The notes: generated from the letters alone by a model not told the origin. Shown: positions 1-8,872, numbered from the stretch's first letter. The stretch: 37,596 nucleotides of DNA from Spartobacteria bacterium (GCA_009930475.1 RZYC01000038.1:1-37596); one strand, 5' to 3'. Program-made: numbers and translations.

Positions 1-99
1 CGCGATTATTTCGGTCCGCGCCGAAAGGTTGGGCGTAAAAAGGTTCGTGATGGTTTGGGGGATTTATTTGCGATTCGTGATGTGGGCCGGCACGATTGA
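1..99 (+). CDS. C-terminal end of an unidentified protein (partial)
   Basis: Frame 1 is open from the window edge for 32 codons and stops with TGA at 97-99. The peptide begins RDYFGPRRKVG and ends IRDVGRHD; it is basic. RDYFG also occurs near the end of 6-phosphogluconate dehydrogenases, but the following residues do not match that family, so I do not name it. It converges on the response-regulator gene, whose stop is at 140. Only the tail is visible, so the evidence is an open frame plus a sensible position. Confidence 0.35.
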   Translation, partial: RDYFGPRRKVGRKKVRDGLGDLFAIRDVGRHD

Positions 100-139
100 A
101 TTTTTAGACTGTGGGCTGCATGTCTAACGATCTAGTCGG

Positions 140-1489
140 TTAGAGGTCGTGGAGTTCGAATTCGTTGATTTTGCGATGGAGGGTGCGTCGGCTAATTCCC
201 AACTGCTGGGCGGCTTTGGTACGATTCCCGTTGTTCTCAGCTAATGCTTCGATGATGAGTTTTCGTTCAGTTTCTTCGAGTGATCCATGGGATGTACTGG
301 CTTCGGCTTCGGCGGCGGCGCGAATGTCCGAGGGGAGATCTTTCATACCCAGTCGGGTGGAGCGGGTCATCACCACCATGTTTTCGATTTTGTTTCGCAA
401 TTCGCGGACGTTGCCGGGCCAGGGATAGCGCTGCAGGATGGCTAGGGCATCAGGGGTGATGCCGTCGATCTTTTTCCCGTTTTCTTCGCTGAACTGGCGC
501 AGGAAGTGATGTGCGAGCAGCGGAATATCTTCGAGTCGTTCCCGTAGCGAGGGCAGACGGATAATGACGACATCCAGTCGATAGAAGAGGTCTTCGCGGA
601 AGGAACCGTCTTTGACCATGGCTTTCAGGTCTTTGTTGGTGGCGCTAATGAGGCGCACGTCAATTTTTATGGTGCTATCGCCGCCAACCCGCTCGATACA
701 GCGTTCTTCGAGGACGCGGAGCAATTTGACTTGTACGACGGCACTGATTTCGCCTATTTCATCCATGAACAGAGTACCGCCATGGGCACGTTCGAAGCGG
801 CCCAGTCGCTGGGTTGCCGCGCCGGTAAAGGCTCCTTTTTCGTGACCAAATAATTCACTTTCAAGCAGGTTTTCCGGCAGGGCGGCGCAGTGCACGGTGA
901 CATAGGGGCCGTACTGGCGAGGGCTGAGGCGATGAATGGCTTCGGCGATTAATTCTTTGCCTGTCCCGCTTTCCCCCTGGATCATGACGGTGGCCCGTGT
1001 GGGCGCAACCTGTCGAACCATATCAAAGACATGCTGCATGGCGGGTGATTCGCCGATAATATTTTCTAGTCCCAGTTTTTTATTGAGCTGACTGTGCAGG
1101 CTTACATTTTCGATTTCAATCTGGCGGGTTCGCAGGGAACGGTTTAGCAGCAATTCGAGTTTATCCAGATTGATTGGTTTGGTCAGGAAGTCATAGGCTC
1201 CGATTTTCATGGCCTCGACGGCGGTTTCTACAGAGCCGTAGGCGGTGAGAAGAATACAGATAATGTCGGGCTTACGAATGTGCAGTTCCTTGACCAGACT
1301 GATCCCATCCATGCCCGGCATGCGGATATCGGAAAGAATGACATCGATGGGATGTGCATCGACGATATCCAGCGCGGAGGACCCGTTGTCGGCGAGGAAT
1401 ATGTTGTACTTCCGTTTTAATGCACGGGACAGGCCTTCGCGGGTATTTTTTTCGTCATCCACGATGAGAATAGAGGCTTTTTCACTCAT
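140..1489 (-). CDS. Sigma-54-dependent response regulator, NtrC/AtoC family
   Basis: This cytoplasmic transcription activator (449 aa) should activate sigma-54 promoters when phosphorylated. The receiver domain (about 1-120) has the acidic pair D11/D12, phosphoacceptor D54 in a DIRMPGMDG context, T82 and K104. The AAA+ domain has Walker A GESGTGKE at 172-179, the sigma-54-contacting GAFTGA loop at 219-224 and Walker B LFMDE near 240-244. A Fis-type helix-turn-helix closes the protein (NRTKAAQQLGISRRTLHRKI). All catalytic landmarks are intact and the length is normal. Its first codons overlap the 3' end of the histidine kinase gene by 8 nt, so the two form a coupled two-component pair. The stimulus and target genes cannot be read from the sequence. 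Confidence 0.95.
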   Translation of the reverse strand: MSEKASILIVDDEKNTREGLSRALKRKYNIFLADNGSSALDIVDAHPIDVILSDIRMPGMDGISLVKELHIRKPDIICILLTAYGSVETAVEAMKIGAYDFLTKPINLDKLELLLNRSLRTRQIEIENVSLHSQLNKKLGLENIIGESPAMQHVFDMVRQVAPTRATVMIQGESGTGKELIAEAIHRLSPRQYGPYVTVHCAALPENLLESELFGHEKGAFTGAATQRLGRFERAHGGTLFMDEIGEISAVVQVKLLRVLEERCIERVGGDSTIKIDVRLISATNKDLKAMVKDGSFREDLFYRLDVVIIRLPSLRERLEDIPLLAHHFLRQFSEENGKKIDGITPDALAILQRYPWPGNVRELRNKIENMVVMTRSTRLGMKDLPSDIRAAAEAEASTSHGSLEETERKLIIEALAENNGNRTKAAQQLGISRRTLHRKINEFELHDL

Positions 1490-2732
1490 GATGTTCCTCG
1501 GTCGGTTCTTTTTGGGGTGCGTTCAGCAGTCGGATCCGACGATCTTCGCGCGGCAGATGAATGGTGAAGGTGGATCCCTGGTCAGGTTTACTCTGGATTT
1601 CAATCTCGCCGCCGTGGTCGCGGATGATACGTTGTACAATCATGAGGCCCAGTCCGTTACCATCATGTTTGGTGGTTTGAAACGGTTCAAAGATATGTCC
1701 CATGTGTTCGGGGGAGATTCCGGAACCGGTATCAACGAAGGCGATGATGACAAATCTGTCATTGCTGGTTAATTCCACAGTGAGTTGTCCTCCGGGAGTC
1801 ATGGACTGGATGGCGTTGCGTATGAGGTTAAAGAAGACCTGTTTGAGCTGGTTGGCATCGCCCTGGATCGACGGGGTTGTTTCCTCTGCGGTAACTTTCA
1901 GGTTGATGTAACGATCGCTGATTTCCTGCGCAAGGAAATCGAGGCATTCCTGGAGCACAGTATCAATATGAAGACGCGTTAATTCCAGTGGAACGGGGCG
2001 AAGGGCGCTCAGAAACTGGTTTAGAATCTGATCGAGCCGCTCGACTTCGTGCGAGGCGACGTGCAGCAGTTCCTGCAGTGCTTCCGTATCTTCCGAGCGG
2101 GATAATTCATTCATTTCACGATGTAGCAGCTGCAGGTGAATGGTGAGTGAATTGAGAGGATTCCCTATTTCATGGGCTACACTTGCAGCCAGCAAAGTGA
2201 TCGCTTGAAGCCGTTCGGATTCCATCACCTCGGCGGTATTCTGCCGTTCCAAGGTAATGTCACGAATCAGGATCACGGCCCCTTCCAAATCATTGTGGGT
2301 GGCCAGTGGGGTGGACGAGGATGAAACCAGTGTCAGGGGTACTATATAGAAGTTCAGGTAGCCATGCCGAGGATAGAAGGTTTCCACTTCGCGGGTGATG
2401 ATGCGGCTCCACTCGGTTTCTTCCAGTTTAAGCAGTGCCTCCCATTCGATTTCGCGAAAAATCCGTCCGATTTCCTTTCCTGCGATCTCATCGTGATTAA
2501 ATCCAAGCAGTTTTCCGGCGGAGTGATTGGCGTACATAATGATGCCGTGTTCATCGATGAGAATGATCCCTTCCTGGATGGCTTGCAGGACGGTCTCCAT
2601 CAATCCTTTTTCCTGAGCCAGCCGCAAAAAATGCACTTGTAAACTGCCGGAATCCAACAGATCAAGACGTTCAATGACTTTATCAATGAACGCCTGATTC
2701 ATTCGCGGGTTCTTTCTTTTTTTATCTGTCAT
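1482..2732 (-). CDS. Soluble PAS-domain sensor histidine kinase (NtrB-like)
   Basis: This is the cognate kinase of the sigma-54 regulator that overlaps its 3' end. I chose the ATG at 2730-2732 (416 aa); the frame can be extended to a GTG at 2769-2771, and an AGGAG lies about 13 nt before the ATG, so the start is not certain. A PAS domain spans about 45-160. The H-box ASVAHEIGNPLNSL contains phosphoacceptor H187. The ATPase domain follows, with NLIRNAIQS (N box), DTGSGIS (G1) and GNGLGLMIV (G2). No transmembrane segment is visible, so it senses a cytoplasmic signal, as NtrB does. The ligand of the PAS domain is unknown. Confidence 0.93.
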   Translation of the reverse strand: MTDKKRKNPRMNQAFIDKVIERLDLLDSGSLQVHFLRLAQEKGLMETVLQAIQEGIILIDEHGIIMYANHSAGKLLGFNHDEIAGKEIGRIFREIEWEALLKLEETEWSRIITREVETFYPRHGYLNFYIVPLTLVSSSSTPLATHNDLEGAVILIRDITLERQNTAEVMESERLQAITLLAASVAHEIGNPLNSLTIHLQLLHREMNELSRSEDTEALQELLHVASHEVERLDQILNQFLSALRPVPLELTRLHIDTVLQECLDFLAQEISDRYINLKVTAEETTPSIQGDANQLKQVFFNLIRNAIQSMTPGGQLTVELTSNDRFVIIAFVDTGSGISPEHMGHIFEPFQTTKHDGNGLGLMIVQRIIRDHGGEIEIQSKPDQGSTFTIHLPREDRRIRLLNAPQKEPTEEHHE

Positions 2733-2824
2733 AGGTGTCGCGAAACTCCTGGTTATCCTGTCTCCGTTCACTGCATTTTTTCATGCCGTCGCAAATAAAT
2801 CTTTAACAATGCCTTCAGCCTTGC

Positions 2825-2897
2825 TTGACAGATGAATTTATTATTAATAAGCGATTACTAACTAATTTCAGTCCGTCATGCAGAAACAGCATGATGG
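2825..2897 (+). promoter_or_regulatory. Possible promoter and leader hairpin of the zinc-ribbon gene
   Basis: A consensus -35 box TTGACA sits at 2825-2830. The region 17 nt further on is AT-rich but lacks a good -10 hexamer, so the promoter is tentative. Downstream, CCGTCATGC (2873-2881) pairs with GCATGATGG (2889-2897) around a 7-nt loop, giving a 9-bp stem with one G-U pair. It ends about 20 nt before the ribosome binding site of the next gene. No T-tract follows, so it is not an intrinsic terminator; a role in mRNA stability or regulation is inference. Confidence 0.35.
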
Positions 2898-2933
2898 TCT
2901 AAGAGAAAGGCTGATTCAAGGAGAATTAATAGA

Positions 2934-3230
2934 ATGGCAACCGACGACGAAGAAAATATTTTCGGACTGCATCAGGGGTGTCCCGTGCATGGTGATGAAG
3001 CCATGAAGACGTGTTCGCATTGTGGGAATGAATACTGCGGTCGTTGTTTCCCGGCGATCAAAACCTGTCCTGATTGCTCGGTAGAAGAGTATGATGAGGA
3101 AGATGACGAATTCAGTGACGAGCCGGATTATTCTGATGTGGATGACTTGGACATTTTGCTGGGAACGGATGATGAATTTAACATCCTGTTAGACAGTGAC
3201 GACATTCTGCCGCCCGATGACTTTACCTAA
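2934..3230 (+). CDS. Small acidic zinc-ribbon protein of unknown function
   Basis: A 98-aa protein with a good ribosome binding site (AAGGAG about 9 nt before the ATG). The first half carries metal-ligand spacing like a B-box or treble-clef finger: CPVHG, then CSHCG, YCGRC and CPDC. The second half is almost entirely Asp/Glu-rich and low in complexity. There is no signal peptide or membrane segment, so it is probably cytoplasmic. It lies 16 nt before the phosphopantetheinyl transferase gene, suggesting co-transcription. Zinc binding is a family-level inference from Cys spacing; the acidic tail suggests a nucleic-acid mimic or a protein-interaction tail, but no function can be assigned. Confidence 0.75.
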   Translation: MATDDEENIFGLHQGCPVHGDEAMKTCSHCGNEYCGRCFPAIKTCPDCSVEEYDEEDDEFSDEPDYSDVDDLDILLGTDDEFNILLDSDDILPPDDFT

Positions 3231-3246
3231 GTGCGGCTGTAATTGA

Positions 3247-3921
3247 ATGAATGCCGCGCTACATATTGATGTCCGGCCTTTATTTCCAGATACGGTACAC
3301 TCTGAGTTCAGACGGGTGGCTGATGAGGCCTTTGTACTGGATCCGCAGGAACAGGCATTAATCGAGGGCACGTGCAGCGTGCGTTTTCAGCAATTTTCCA
3401 CAGGTCGCGTCATCGCAAGAAAATTGTTGAGGGAGATAGGGGCAGAAGCAGGTCCTCTGTTAAAAAACAGCATAGGGGCTCCGCAATGGCCGGACGGAGT
3501 GGCTGGATCGATTACCCACACACGGGAGTGGTGCGGGGTGGCGGTTGCATTAATTAGGCATGTCCAGGGGCTGGGGTTGGATATTGAGCAACCGGAACGG
3601 ATGACACGTCAGATTGCGGAACGTATATTGATACCCAAAGAGCTGGGGTGGATTGACCATGTTGCGGAAGGGGACGGACTGCGTTGGGCTACGCTGTTTT
3701 TCAGTGCAAAGGAGGCGGTATATAAGGCACTGAATCCACTGACAGGAGCATGGATTGGATTTTCCGATGTGCGCATTATTCCGGATATGGCCCGCAGGAC
3801 TTTTTCCGTAGCACTATATCATCAGGATGCCAAAGTGAATGATTTTGCCCCGTTGTTGCAGGGTCGGTTTTTCTTTGAATGCAACTATGTCGCCGCCGGG
3901 GTTTATATTTGCAGAAAATAG
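3247..3921 (+). CDS. 4'-phosphopantetheinyl transferase, EntD/Sfp type
   Basis: This enzyme transfers the phosphopantetheine arm of CoA to a carrier-protein serine. The 224-aa length fits the EntD-like group. The N-terminal half has the family pattern FSTGRVIARKLLREIG and GAPQWPDGVAGSITH (about 50-91). The magnesium-binding motif GLGLDIE supplies D112 and E114, and FFSAKEAVYK supplies K155, E156 and K160. No clear Shine-Dalgarno sequence precedes the ATG; translation may be coupled to the zinc-ribbon gene 16 nt upstream. No polyketide or peptide synthetase gene is nearby, so the carrier protein is unknown. It might be the general ACP activator of the cell or a secondary-metabolite enzyme. Confidence 0.88.
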   Translation: MNAALHIDVRPLFPDTVHSEFRRVADEAFVLDPQEQALIEGTCSVRFQQFSTGRVIARKLLREIGAEAGPLLKNSIGAPQWPDGVAGSITHTREWCGVAVALIRHVQGLGLDIEQPERMTRQIAERILIPKELGWIDHVAEGDGLRWATLFFSAKEAVYKALNPLTGAWIGFSDVRIIPDMARRTFSVALYHQDAKVNDFAPLLQGRFFFECNYVAAGVYICRK

Positions 3922-4019
3922 AAGCATCCTTGATTTTTTCGCGGTGTTTTCCTACAAATCGTTTTTTGCTTCGTGAGGCATGGTATACGCGGAGCATCAG
4001 TAGCAGAGGCGGGATTCTT

Positions 4020-5426
4020 ATGGTAAAGCACCGGGTTAAGTACTTGATTATTGGAGGCGGACCCTGCGGACTGGGTACGGCACTGCATTTGAATGATGCA
4101 GGGGAACAGGACTGGGTGCTGCTGGAAGCACAGGATGCCTGCGGCGGGCTGTCCCGGTCGTTTACCGATGACGGCGGCTTTACCTGGGATTACGGTGGGC
4201 ATGTTTTGTTTTCGCATTATCAGACCTTTGATCACTACATGGAGAAGGCTCTGGGGACAGAGGGTTGGCTGGCGCATGAACGGGAGAGCTGGGTCTGGCT
4301 GAAAAACCGGTTTATACCCTATCCTTTCCAATTTAACCTGCATCGGCTTGATCCCGTCGACCGCTGGGCGTGTGTTGAGGGACTGCTCCGCGCGCATACG
4401 CAAATGCAGGGTGGCGACGTGCCTGCTGATTTTTCCCAGTGGATGCAGCAGGTTATGGGGGAGGGCATCTGCCGCTTATTTATGAAGCCCTACAACGAAA
4501 AAGTCTGGGCATGGCCGGCCGAGGAGATGGATTACTCCTGGATAGGGGAACGCGTGGCAGTACCGCCGCTGGACGGGGTGATGCGTTCCATTTGTTTAAA
4601 TGAAGACCATTATTCATGGGGGCCCAATAATCAGTTTCGTTTTCCGCTGCATGGCGGAACGGGAGCGATTTGGACGGCACTGGCTGCACAGCTGCCGTCG
4701 GCACAGCTGCAGATGCGTCGCGCAGTGGTCGCTATAGACACGGATGCACATGTGGTTACGGACGCACAGGGAGATGAGTGGCACTACGATAAAATCATGA
4801 GTTCCATGCCGCTGGATCAGCTGTTGATCATGATGCGCGGGAAAGAGGCGGAGCCCGTGACATCAAAGATGCGGTATTCATCCACGCATGTAGTCGGGAT
4901 AGGGCTCCGCGGTGCGATGCCGGAATCGTTGAGCAATAAATGCTGGATGTATTTCCCGATGGAAAACAGTCCCTACTATCGGGTGACGGTATTCAATCGG
5001 TATAGTCCAAACAATGTGGCCAAACCGGGACAGCAGTGGTCTCTAATGGCAGAGATTGCAGAAAGCGCCTTTCGTCCTGTAGATGCACATGCTGTGGCAG
5101 AAGACACTGTGCGCGCGCTAAAAGAAGATCAGTTGCTACCCGGCGATGCCGAGATCGTCAGCTGCGTTCATCGTCGCCTTGAATATGGTTATCCGACACC
5201 GTTTTTGAAACGGGATGCGTTGCTTGATCCCATATTAGCCGACTTGGAAGAGCGGCATATCTACAGCCGGGGCCGCTTTGGTGCATGGAAATATGAAGTG
5301 GGCAATATGGATCATAGCTTTTGTCAGGGCGTGGAATGCGCGCGTCGCTGGCTCAGCGGGGCAGGCCGCGAGGTCGAGCCCACGGTTTTTCAGCCCGGAC
5401 TGGTGAACAGTCGCAGAAACCCGTAA
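4020..5426 (+). CDS. FAD-dependent NAD(P)-binding Rossmann oxidoreductase (UDP-galactopyranose mutase/protoporphyrinogen oxidase-like)
   Basis: The frame opens upstream at 3879, but the first 47 codons overlap the preceding gene. The ATG at 4020 is followed directly by YLIIGGGPCGLGTALHL, a dinucleotide-binding motif at the usual N-terminal place, so I start there (468 aa). Further features are a Gly-Gly-Leu-Ser-Arg motif near residue 40, WDYGGHVLFSHY, and NRFIPYPFQFNLHRL near residue 100, a segment common in glycan-linked FAD proteins related to UDP-galactopyranose mutase. The substrate is not determinable: no polysaccharide cluster surrounds it, and protoporphyrinogen oxidase or carotenoid-type amine oxidoreductases share the fold. 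It is probably cytoplasmic; no signal peptide is visible. Confidence 0.8.
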   Translation: MVKHRVKYLIIGGGPCGLGTALHLNDAGEQDWVLLEAQDACGGLSRSFTDDGGFTWDYGGHVLFSHYQTFDHYMEKALGTEGWLAHERESWVWLKNRFIPYPFQFNLHRLDPVDRWACVEGLLRAHTQMQGGDVPADFSQWMQQVMGEGICRLFMKPYNEKVWAWPAEEMDYSWIGERVAVPPLDGVMRSICLNEDHYSWGPNNQFRFPLHGGTGAIWTALAAQLPSAQLQMRRAVVAIDTDAHVVTDAQGDEWHYDKIMSSMPLDQLLIMMRGKEAEPVTSKMRYSSTHVVGIGLRGAMPESLSNKCWMYFPMENSPYYRVTVFNRYSPNNVAKPGQQWSLMAEIAESAFRPVDAHAVAEDTVRALKEDQLLPGDAEIVSCVHRRLEYGYPTPFLKRDALLDPILADLEERHIYSRGRFGAWKYEVGNMDHSFCQGVECARRWLSGAGREVEPTVFQPGLVNSRRNP

Positions 5427-5483
5427 AAAACCACGTAAAACCATTGCTGTTCCCAGAGAACTGTACTACATCAACTAACTATT

Positions 5484-6518
5484 ATGGCAAAGAATGACAG
5501 CATGACAGAAAAGGTGACCGACGGCTTTAACCGTCCTGATTTTGATTTCGAAGTCAGCCTGCGTCCTCCGCAATTCGATGATTTTGTAGGGCAGCGCAAA
5601 GTGCGGGAGCGATTGGAGCTGTTTGTCGAAGCAGCACGCGGACGCGACGATGTGTTGGATCATGTTCTGCTGTTTGGTCCTCCGGGATTGGGAAAGACGA
5701 CGCTGGCTTATATTTTGGCCGAGGAAATGGGGGTTAATCTTAAATGCACATCCGGACCGGTCATCGATAAACCCGGAGATCTGGCAGGGCTGCTCACCAA
5801 TCTTGAGCGCGGGGATATTTTATTTATCGATGAAATTCATCGGATGCAGCGCACGGTGGAAGAGTATTTGTACTCGGCCATGGAAGATTACGTCATCGAC
5901 ATCATGATTGATCAGGGCCCCAATGCCCGATCCGTTCGACTTAACATTCCACGTTTCACACTGGTTGGAGCCACGACGCGCAGCGGATTATTGACGGCGG
6001 CGCTGCGTTCTCGCTTTGGCATGACCAATCGTCTGGATTATTATGACATGGACGAGTTGGCGACGATCATTCTTCGTTCTGCCGGCATCCTCGGTGTGGC
6101 CATTGATCAGGACGGTGCCAGCGAGATTGGCGGCAGAGCCCGGGGAACGCCGCGTATTGCCAATAACTTACTGCGCTGGGTGCGTGATTATGCTCAGGTA
6201 CGAGCCGATAATCATATAACCAGAGAGGTCGCCGATGCTGCGCTGACCATGCTTGATATCGACAGCGATGGGCTGGACGAAATGGATAAACGCATATTAG
6301 ATGCTCTGCTGATGAAATTTGGAGGCGGACCGGTTGGCCTGAGCAGTCTGGCCGTATCCGTCGGTGAGGAATCAGGAACGATCGAAGAGGTCTACGAACC
6401 CTACTTGATTCAGGAAGGGTATATCAAGCGTACGCCGCAGGGGCGTGTCGCCACAGACCGCTGTTACGATAAATTCGGCCTTATGCGTCCTGTTGGCGTG
6501 CAGGGACGCCTGTTTTAA
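5484..6518 (+). CDS. ruvB: Holliday junction branch-migration ATPase RuvB
   Basis: RuvB is the hexameric motor that drives branch migration on RuvA-bound Holliday junctions. The 344-aa protein is full length. Walker A GPPGLGKT is at 65-72, Walker B LFIDEIHR near 115-122, the sensor segment [13 protein letters not shown] near 153-165, and an arginine-finger region ALRSRFG follows. The C-terminal winged helix includes [18 protein letters not shown]. The ATG is preceded by an AT-rich stretch without a recognisable Shine-Dalgarno sequence. In many bacteria ruvB sits with ruvA and/or ruvC; here both neighbours are unrelated, so those partners must lie elsewhere. Confidence 0.97.
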   Translation: MAKNDSMTEKVTDGFNRPDFDFEVSLRPPQFDDFVGQRKVRERLELFVEAARGRDDVLDHVLLFGPPGLGKTTLAYILAEEMGVNLKCTSGPVIDKPGDLAGLLTNLERGDILFIDEIHRMQRTVEEYLYSAMEDYVIDIMIDQGPNARSVRLNIPRFTLVGATTRSGLLTAALRSRFGMTNRLDYYDMDELATIILRSAGILGVAIDQDGASEIGGRARGTPRIANNLLRWVRDYAQVRADNHITREVADAALTMLDIDSDGLDEMDKRILDALLMKFGGGPVGLSSLAVSVGEESGTIEEVYEPYLIQEGYIKRTPQGRVATDRCYDKFGLMRPVGVQGRLF

Positions 6519-6546
6519 TTATGAATGCGTTCGCGCAAAACACAGC

Positions 6547-6575
6547 TTGACTTGCCCATAATCTGTGTATATTGT
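6547..6575 (+). promoter_or_regulatory. Sigma-70-type promoter for tRNA-Gln and the prs cluster
   Basis: TTGACT (6547-6552) and TATTGT (6570-6575) are separated by 17 nt, in the gap between ruvB and the tRNA. This is the only convincing promoter before the following long run of same-strand genes. A start point near 6582 would give a leader of about 30 nt before the mature tRNA. Confidence 0.55.
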
Positions 6576-6612
6576 GCGCCCTCAAACTGTTTTTGGTTTA
6601 AAAATTATTAGA

Positions 6613-6687
6613 TTGCCCGATGGTGTAATGGTAGCACACGGCCCTTTGGAGGCCAGAGTCAAGGTTCGAGCCCTTGTCGGGCAACCA
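6613..6687 (+). tRNA. tRNA-Gln(TTG)
   Basis: A 75-nt cloverleaf with a 7-bp acceptor stem (TTGCCCG with CGGGCAA), an anticodon stem GGCC/GGCC around the loop CTTTGGA (anticodon TTG), a T-arm containing GGTTCGAGCC and an encoded CCA end. It reads CAA codons. The gene ends 20 nt before the prs start codon. Confidence 0.95.
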
Positions 6688-6707
6688 ATTAAGTATGGAG
6701 CAGGATA

Positions 6708-7643
6708 TTGAGAATCTTCGCTGGAAACGCACATAATGCATTAGCAAAATCGATCGCAGAGTATGCCGGAACAACCCTTGGTGAAGTGAATATCAGAGAG
6801 TTTCCTGACGGCGAGATTTTTGTGAAAATCGTTGCTAATATAAGAGGTCTGGACGTGTATATCGTCCAGCCCATTTGTATTAAGCCCAATCAATATCTTA
6901 TGGAAATGCTTATCATGATGGATGCGTTGCGCCGTGCTTCGGCAGCGAGGATTACCGCAGTCATCCCGTATTTCGGGTACGCCCGGCAGGATCGGAAAGA
7001 CCAGCCGAGAGTTCCTATAACAGCCAAACTCGTTGCAAATCTGCTGGTTGCAGCGGGGGCAGACCGAATTTTAACCATGGATTTGCACGCACAGCAGATT
7101 CAGGGTTTTTTTGATATTCCTGTGGATCATCTATATGCAGCACCGGTCATTCAGCGGTATCTAAAGACCAAAGCACTGAAAGATATGGTGGTGGTGGCAC
7201 CGGATGTCGGCGGTATGAAAATGGCCACAGCCTATGCCGCAGAATTCGGTTCCGGATTTGCTATCGTCTCCAAGGAGCGCCGCAGTGCCACAGAGGTGGA
7301 ATCCACCGCCGTGGTAGGCGATGTCGTTGGACGCGATTGTATTCTTGTCGATGATATTACGTCGACAGCCGGAACGCTGTGTCAGGCTGCACGTTTATTA
7401 AAGGCGCATGGAGCCGGCGATATTTATGCGGCGGTGAGTCATGCTCTGCTGTCTGATTTGGGCATGGAGCGATTATCTAATTCGCCCATCAAAGAATTGA
7501 TTACGACAGACAGTGTGCCACAGGAGAAAAGTAGAGAGTGTGACAGAGTGACAATTCTCTCTGTTGCCGAATTACTGGGAGAGGCCATTCTCAGAATTCA
7601 TAACAACAAGTCAGTTTCATCATTATTCAGATTAGAAGATTAG
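6708..7643 (+). CDS. prs: Ribose-phosphate pyrophosphokinase (PRPP synthase)
   Basis: Makes PRPP from ribose 5-phosphate and ATP for nucleotide, His and Trp synthesis. At 311 aa it is the class I length. Conserved pieces include REFPDGEIFVKI, YFGYARQDRK, LTMDLHAQQIQGFFDIPVDHLYA and the PRPP-binding loop CILVDDITSTAGTL; the usual loop reads DDMIDTAGT, so Ser replaces the inner Asp here. The start is a TTG at 6708, placed by GGAG seven nt upstream; the only nearby ATG (6695) is out of frame. The gene begins 20 nt after tRNA-Gln and ends 10 nt before rplY, so it is probably transcribed with both. Confidence 0.96.
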   Translation: MRIFAGNAHNALAKSIAEYAGTTLGEVNIREFPDGEIFVKIVANIRGLDVYIVQPICIKPNQYLMEMLIMMDALRRASAARITAVIPYFGYARQDRKDQPRVPITAKLVANLLVAAGADRILTMDLHAQQIQGFFDIPVDHLYAAPVIQRYLKTKALKDMVVVAPDVGGMKMATAYAAEFGSGFAIVSKERRSATEVESTAVVGDVVGRDCILVDDITSTAGTLCQAARLLKAHGAGDIYAAVSHALLSDLGMERLSNSPIKELITTDSVPQEKSRECDRVTILSVAELLGEAILRIHNNKSVSSLFRLED

Positions 7644-7653
7644 GGAGAATAGA

Positions 7654-8250
7654 ATGGTTGAGGATATTAAAATTGTTGCGAACCAGCGCTTAGGCAAGGG
7701 CAGCAGTGCCGCTCGGCGTAGCCGCAGAGCAGGAAAAGTGCCTGCAATTATGTATGGTACAACGGCACCGCTTCGTTTGGAGCTGGTCGAACATGATTTG
7801 GGAAAAGTGGTCAGCCATCATTCCAGTGAACACATCATGTTGAATATCGCCATTGAAAATATGGGCGACAAGAGAGTTTTGGTAAAAGAAATTCAGCGTC
7901 ATCCGGTGACCGGTGCTATGTTGCATGTCGATTTACTTGAAGTGGAAGCGGGCAAACTCATCAAGCTCGAAGTATCCGTCGATGTAATCGGAACCCCGGT
8001 TGGTGTAACCATTGGTGGCGGGACGATGGAAGTGCTGCTGAACGAAGTGGAAGTGGAATGTATGCCTCGTTTTGCTATTGAAAGCGTGGCGCTGGATGTA
8101 TCCGCTCTTGAGGTTGGAGAACACATCACGGCTGGTCAGCTGGATCTCAACCCAGAAAAATATCAATTGATTACTCCGGCTGATTTTAACATCGTCACCG
8201 TAGCCGCACCGACGGTCAAGGATGATGACGAAGAGGCAGAGACCGTATAA
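7654..8250 (+). CDS. rplY: 50S ribosomal protein L25, long Ctc/TL5 form
   Basis: This 5S rRNA-binding protein is 198 aa, the two-domain Ctc/TL5 form rather than the short E. coli form. The N-terminal part has GKGSSAARRSRRAGKVPAIMYG and the central RVLVKEIQRHPVTGAMLHVDLLEV typical of the family. The C-terminal beta domain ends in an acidic tail, DDDEEAETV. GGGAGAAT precedes the ATG. The arrangement prs-rplY-pth is a widespread bacterial gene order. Confidence 0.95.
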   Translation: MVEDIKIVANQRLGKGSSAARRSRRAGKVPAIMYGTTAPLRLELVEHDLGKVVSHHSSEHIMLNIAIENMGDKRVLVKEIQRHPVTGAMLHVDLLEVEAGKLIKLEVSVDVIGTPVGVTIGGGTMEVLLNEVEVECMPRFAIESVALDVSALEVGEHITAGQLDLNPEKYQLITPADFNIVTVAAPTVKDDDEEAETV

Positions 8251-8290
8251 TTTCTCTTTTGAGCAATAACACGCTGTGCGGAACACCTGA

Positions 8291-8872
8291 ATGACTCAGC
8301 ACAAGGTTGATTATTTACTGGTTGGCCTCGGAAATCCGGGCAGCAAATACTTTAAAACCCGCCATAACGCGGGTTTTATGGTTTTAGATGAGCTGGCGGC
8401 CAGGCAGTCACTTCGGTTTCGGCGGAAATGGTTCGGTCATGCCCGCTACAGCTTTTGGCTTTACAAGGGTAAAAGGATTTGTTTACTTAAGCCCTTTACG
8501 TACATGAATAGCAGTGGACAGGCTGTCGCGCCTCTGATGCGTGAGTTGTCTTTGGATGTCGATCACCTGATCGTCGTTGTCGATGATTTGTCGCTGCCCG
8601 TCGGTCAGCTCCGCCTGCGAAAGAAGGGTCGTGCCGGTGGGCATAATGGATTGAAATCCATCATTGCTGATGTTGGTTCAGAGGCGTTTATCCGCTTACG
8701 AATGGGCATCGGTGCGCCTCCGTCGGGATCGGACACCATTGATTACGTATTGGCCGCATTTGCGGAAGAAGAGCAGGGTCTGATTAAGCAGAGTATCGGC
8801 CGGGCGGTGGATGCTCTGGAGTATTTGATCGGCTCGGACATAGAAAAAACGATGAATCGATTTAATGGATAG
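8291..8872 (+). CDS. pth: Peptidyl-tRNA hydrolase
   Basis: Releases tRNA from stalled peptidyl-tRNA. The 193-aa protein carries the family signature GLGNPGSKYFKTRHNAG with catalytic H25, the motif LLKPFTYMNSSGQAV, and the segment VVDDLSLPVGQLRLRKKG followed by AGGHNGLKSI. The length is typical. It lies 40 nt after rplY and 17 nt before rpsF. No signal of truncation or unusual substitution is seen. Confidence 0.97.
   Translation: MTQHKVDYLLVGLGNPGSKYFKTRHNAGFMVLDELAARQSLRFRRKWFGHARYSFWLYKGKRICLLKPFTYMNSSGQAVAPLMRELSLDVDHLIVVVDDLSLPVGQLRLRKKGRAGGHNGLKSIIADVGSEAFIRLRMGIGAPPSGSDTIDYVLAAFAEEEQGLIKQSIGRAVDALEYLIGSDIEKTMNRFNG

Noticed and set aside
1-99. 6-phosphogluconate dehydrogenase C-terminus
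   Set aside because: Only the five residues RDYFG match; the rest of the tail does not follow that family.
3879-4019. N-terminal extension of the FAD oxidoreductase
   Set aside because: It overlaps the transferase gene and pushes the Rossmann motif away from the N-terminus; the ATG at 4020 fits better.
3903-4403. 166-codon minus-strand frame opposite the FAD oxidoreductase
   Set aside because: It covers the intact Rossmann-motif coding sequence on the plus strand and shows no protein-like features of its own.
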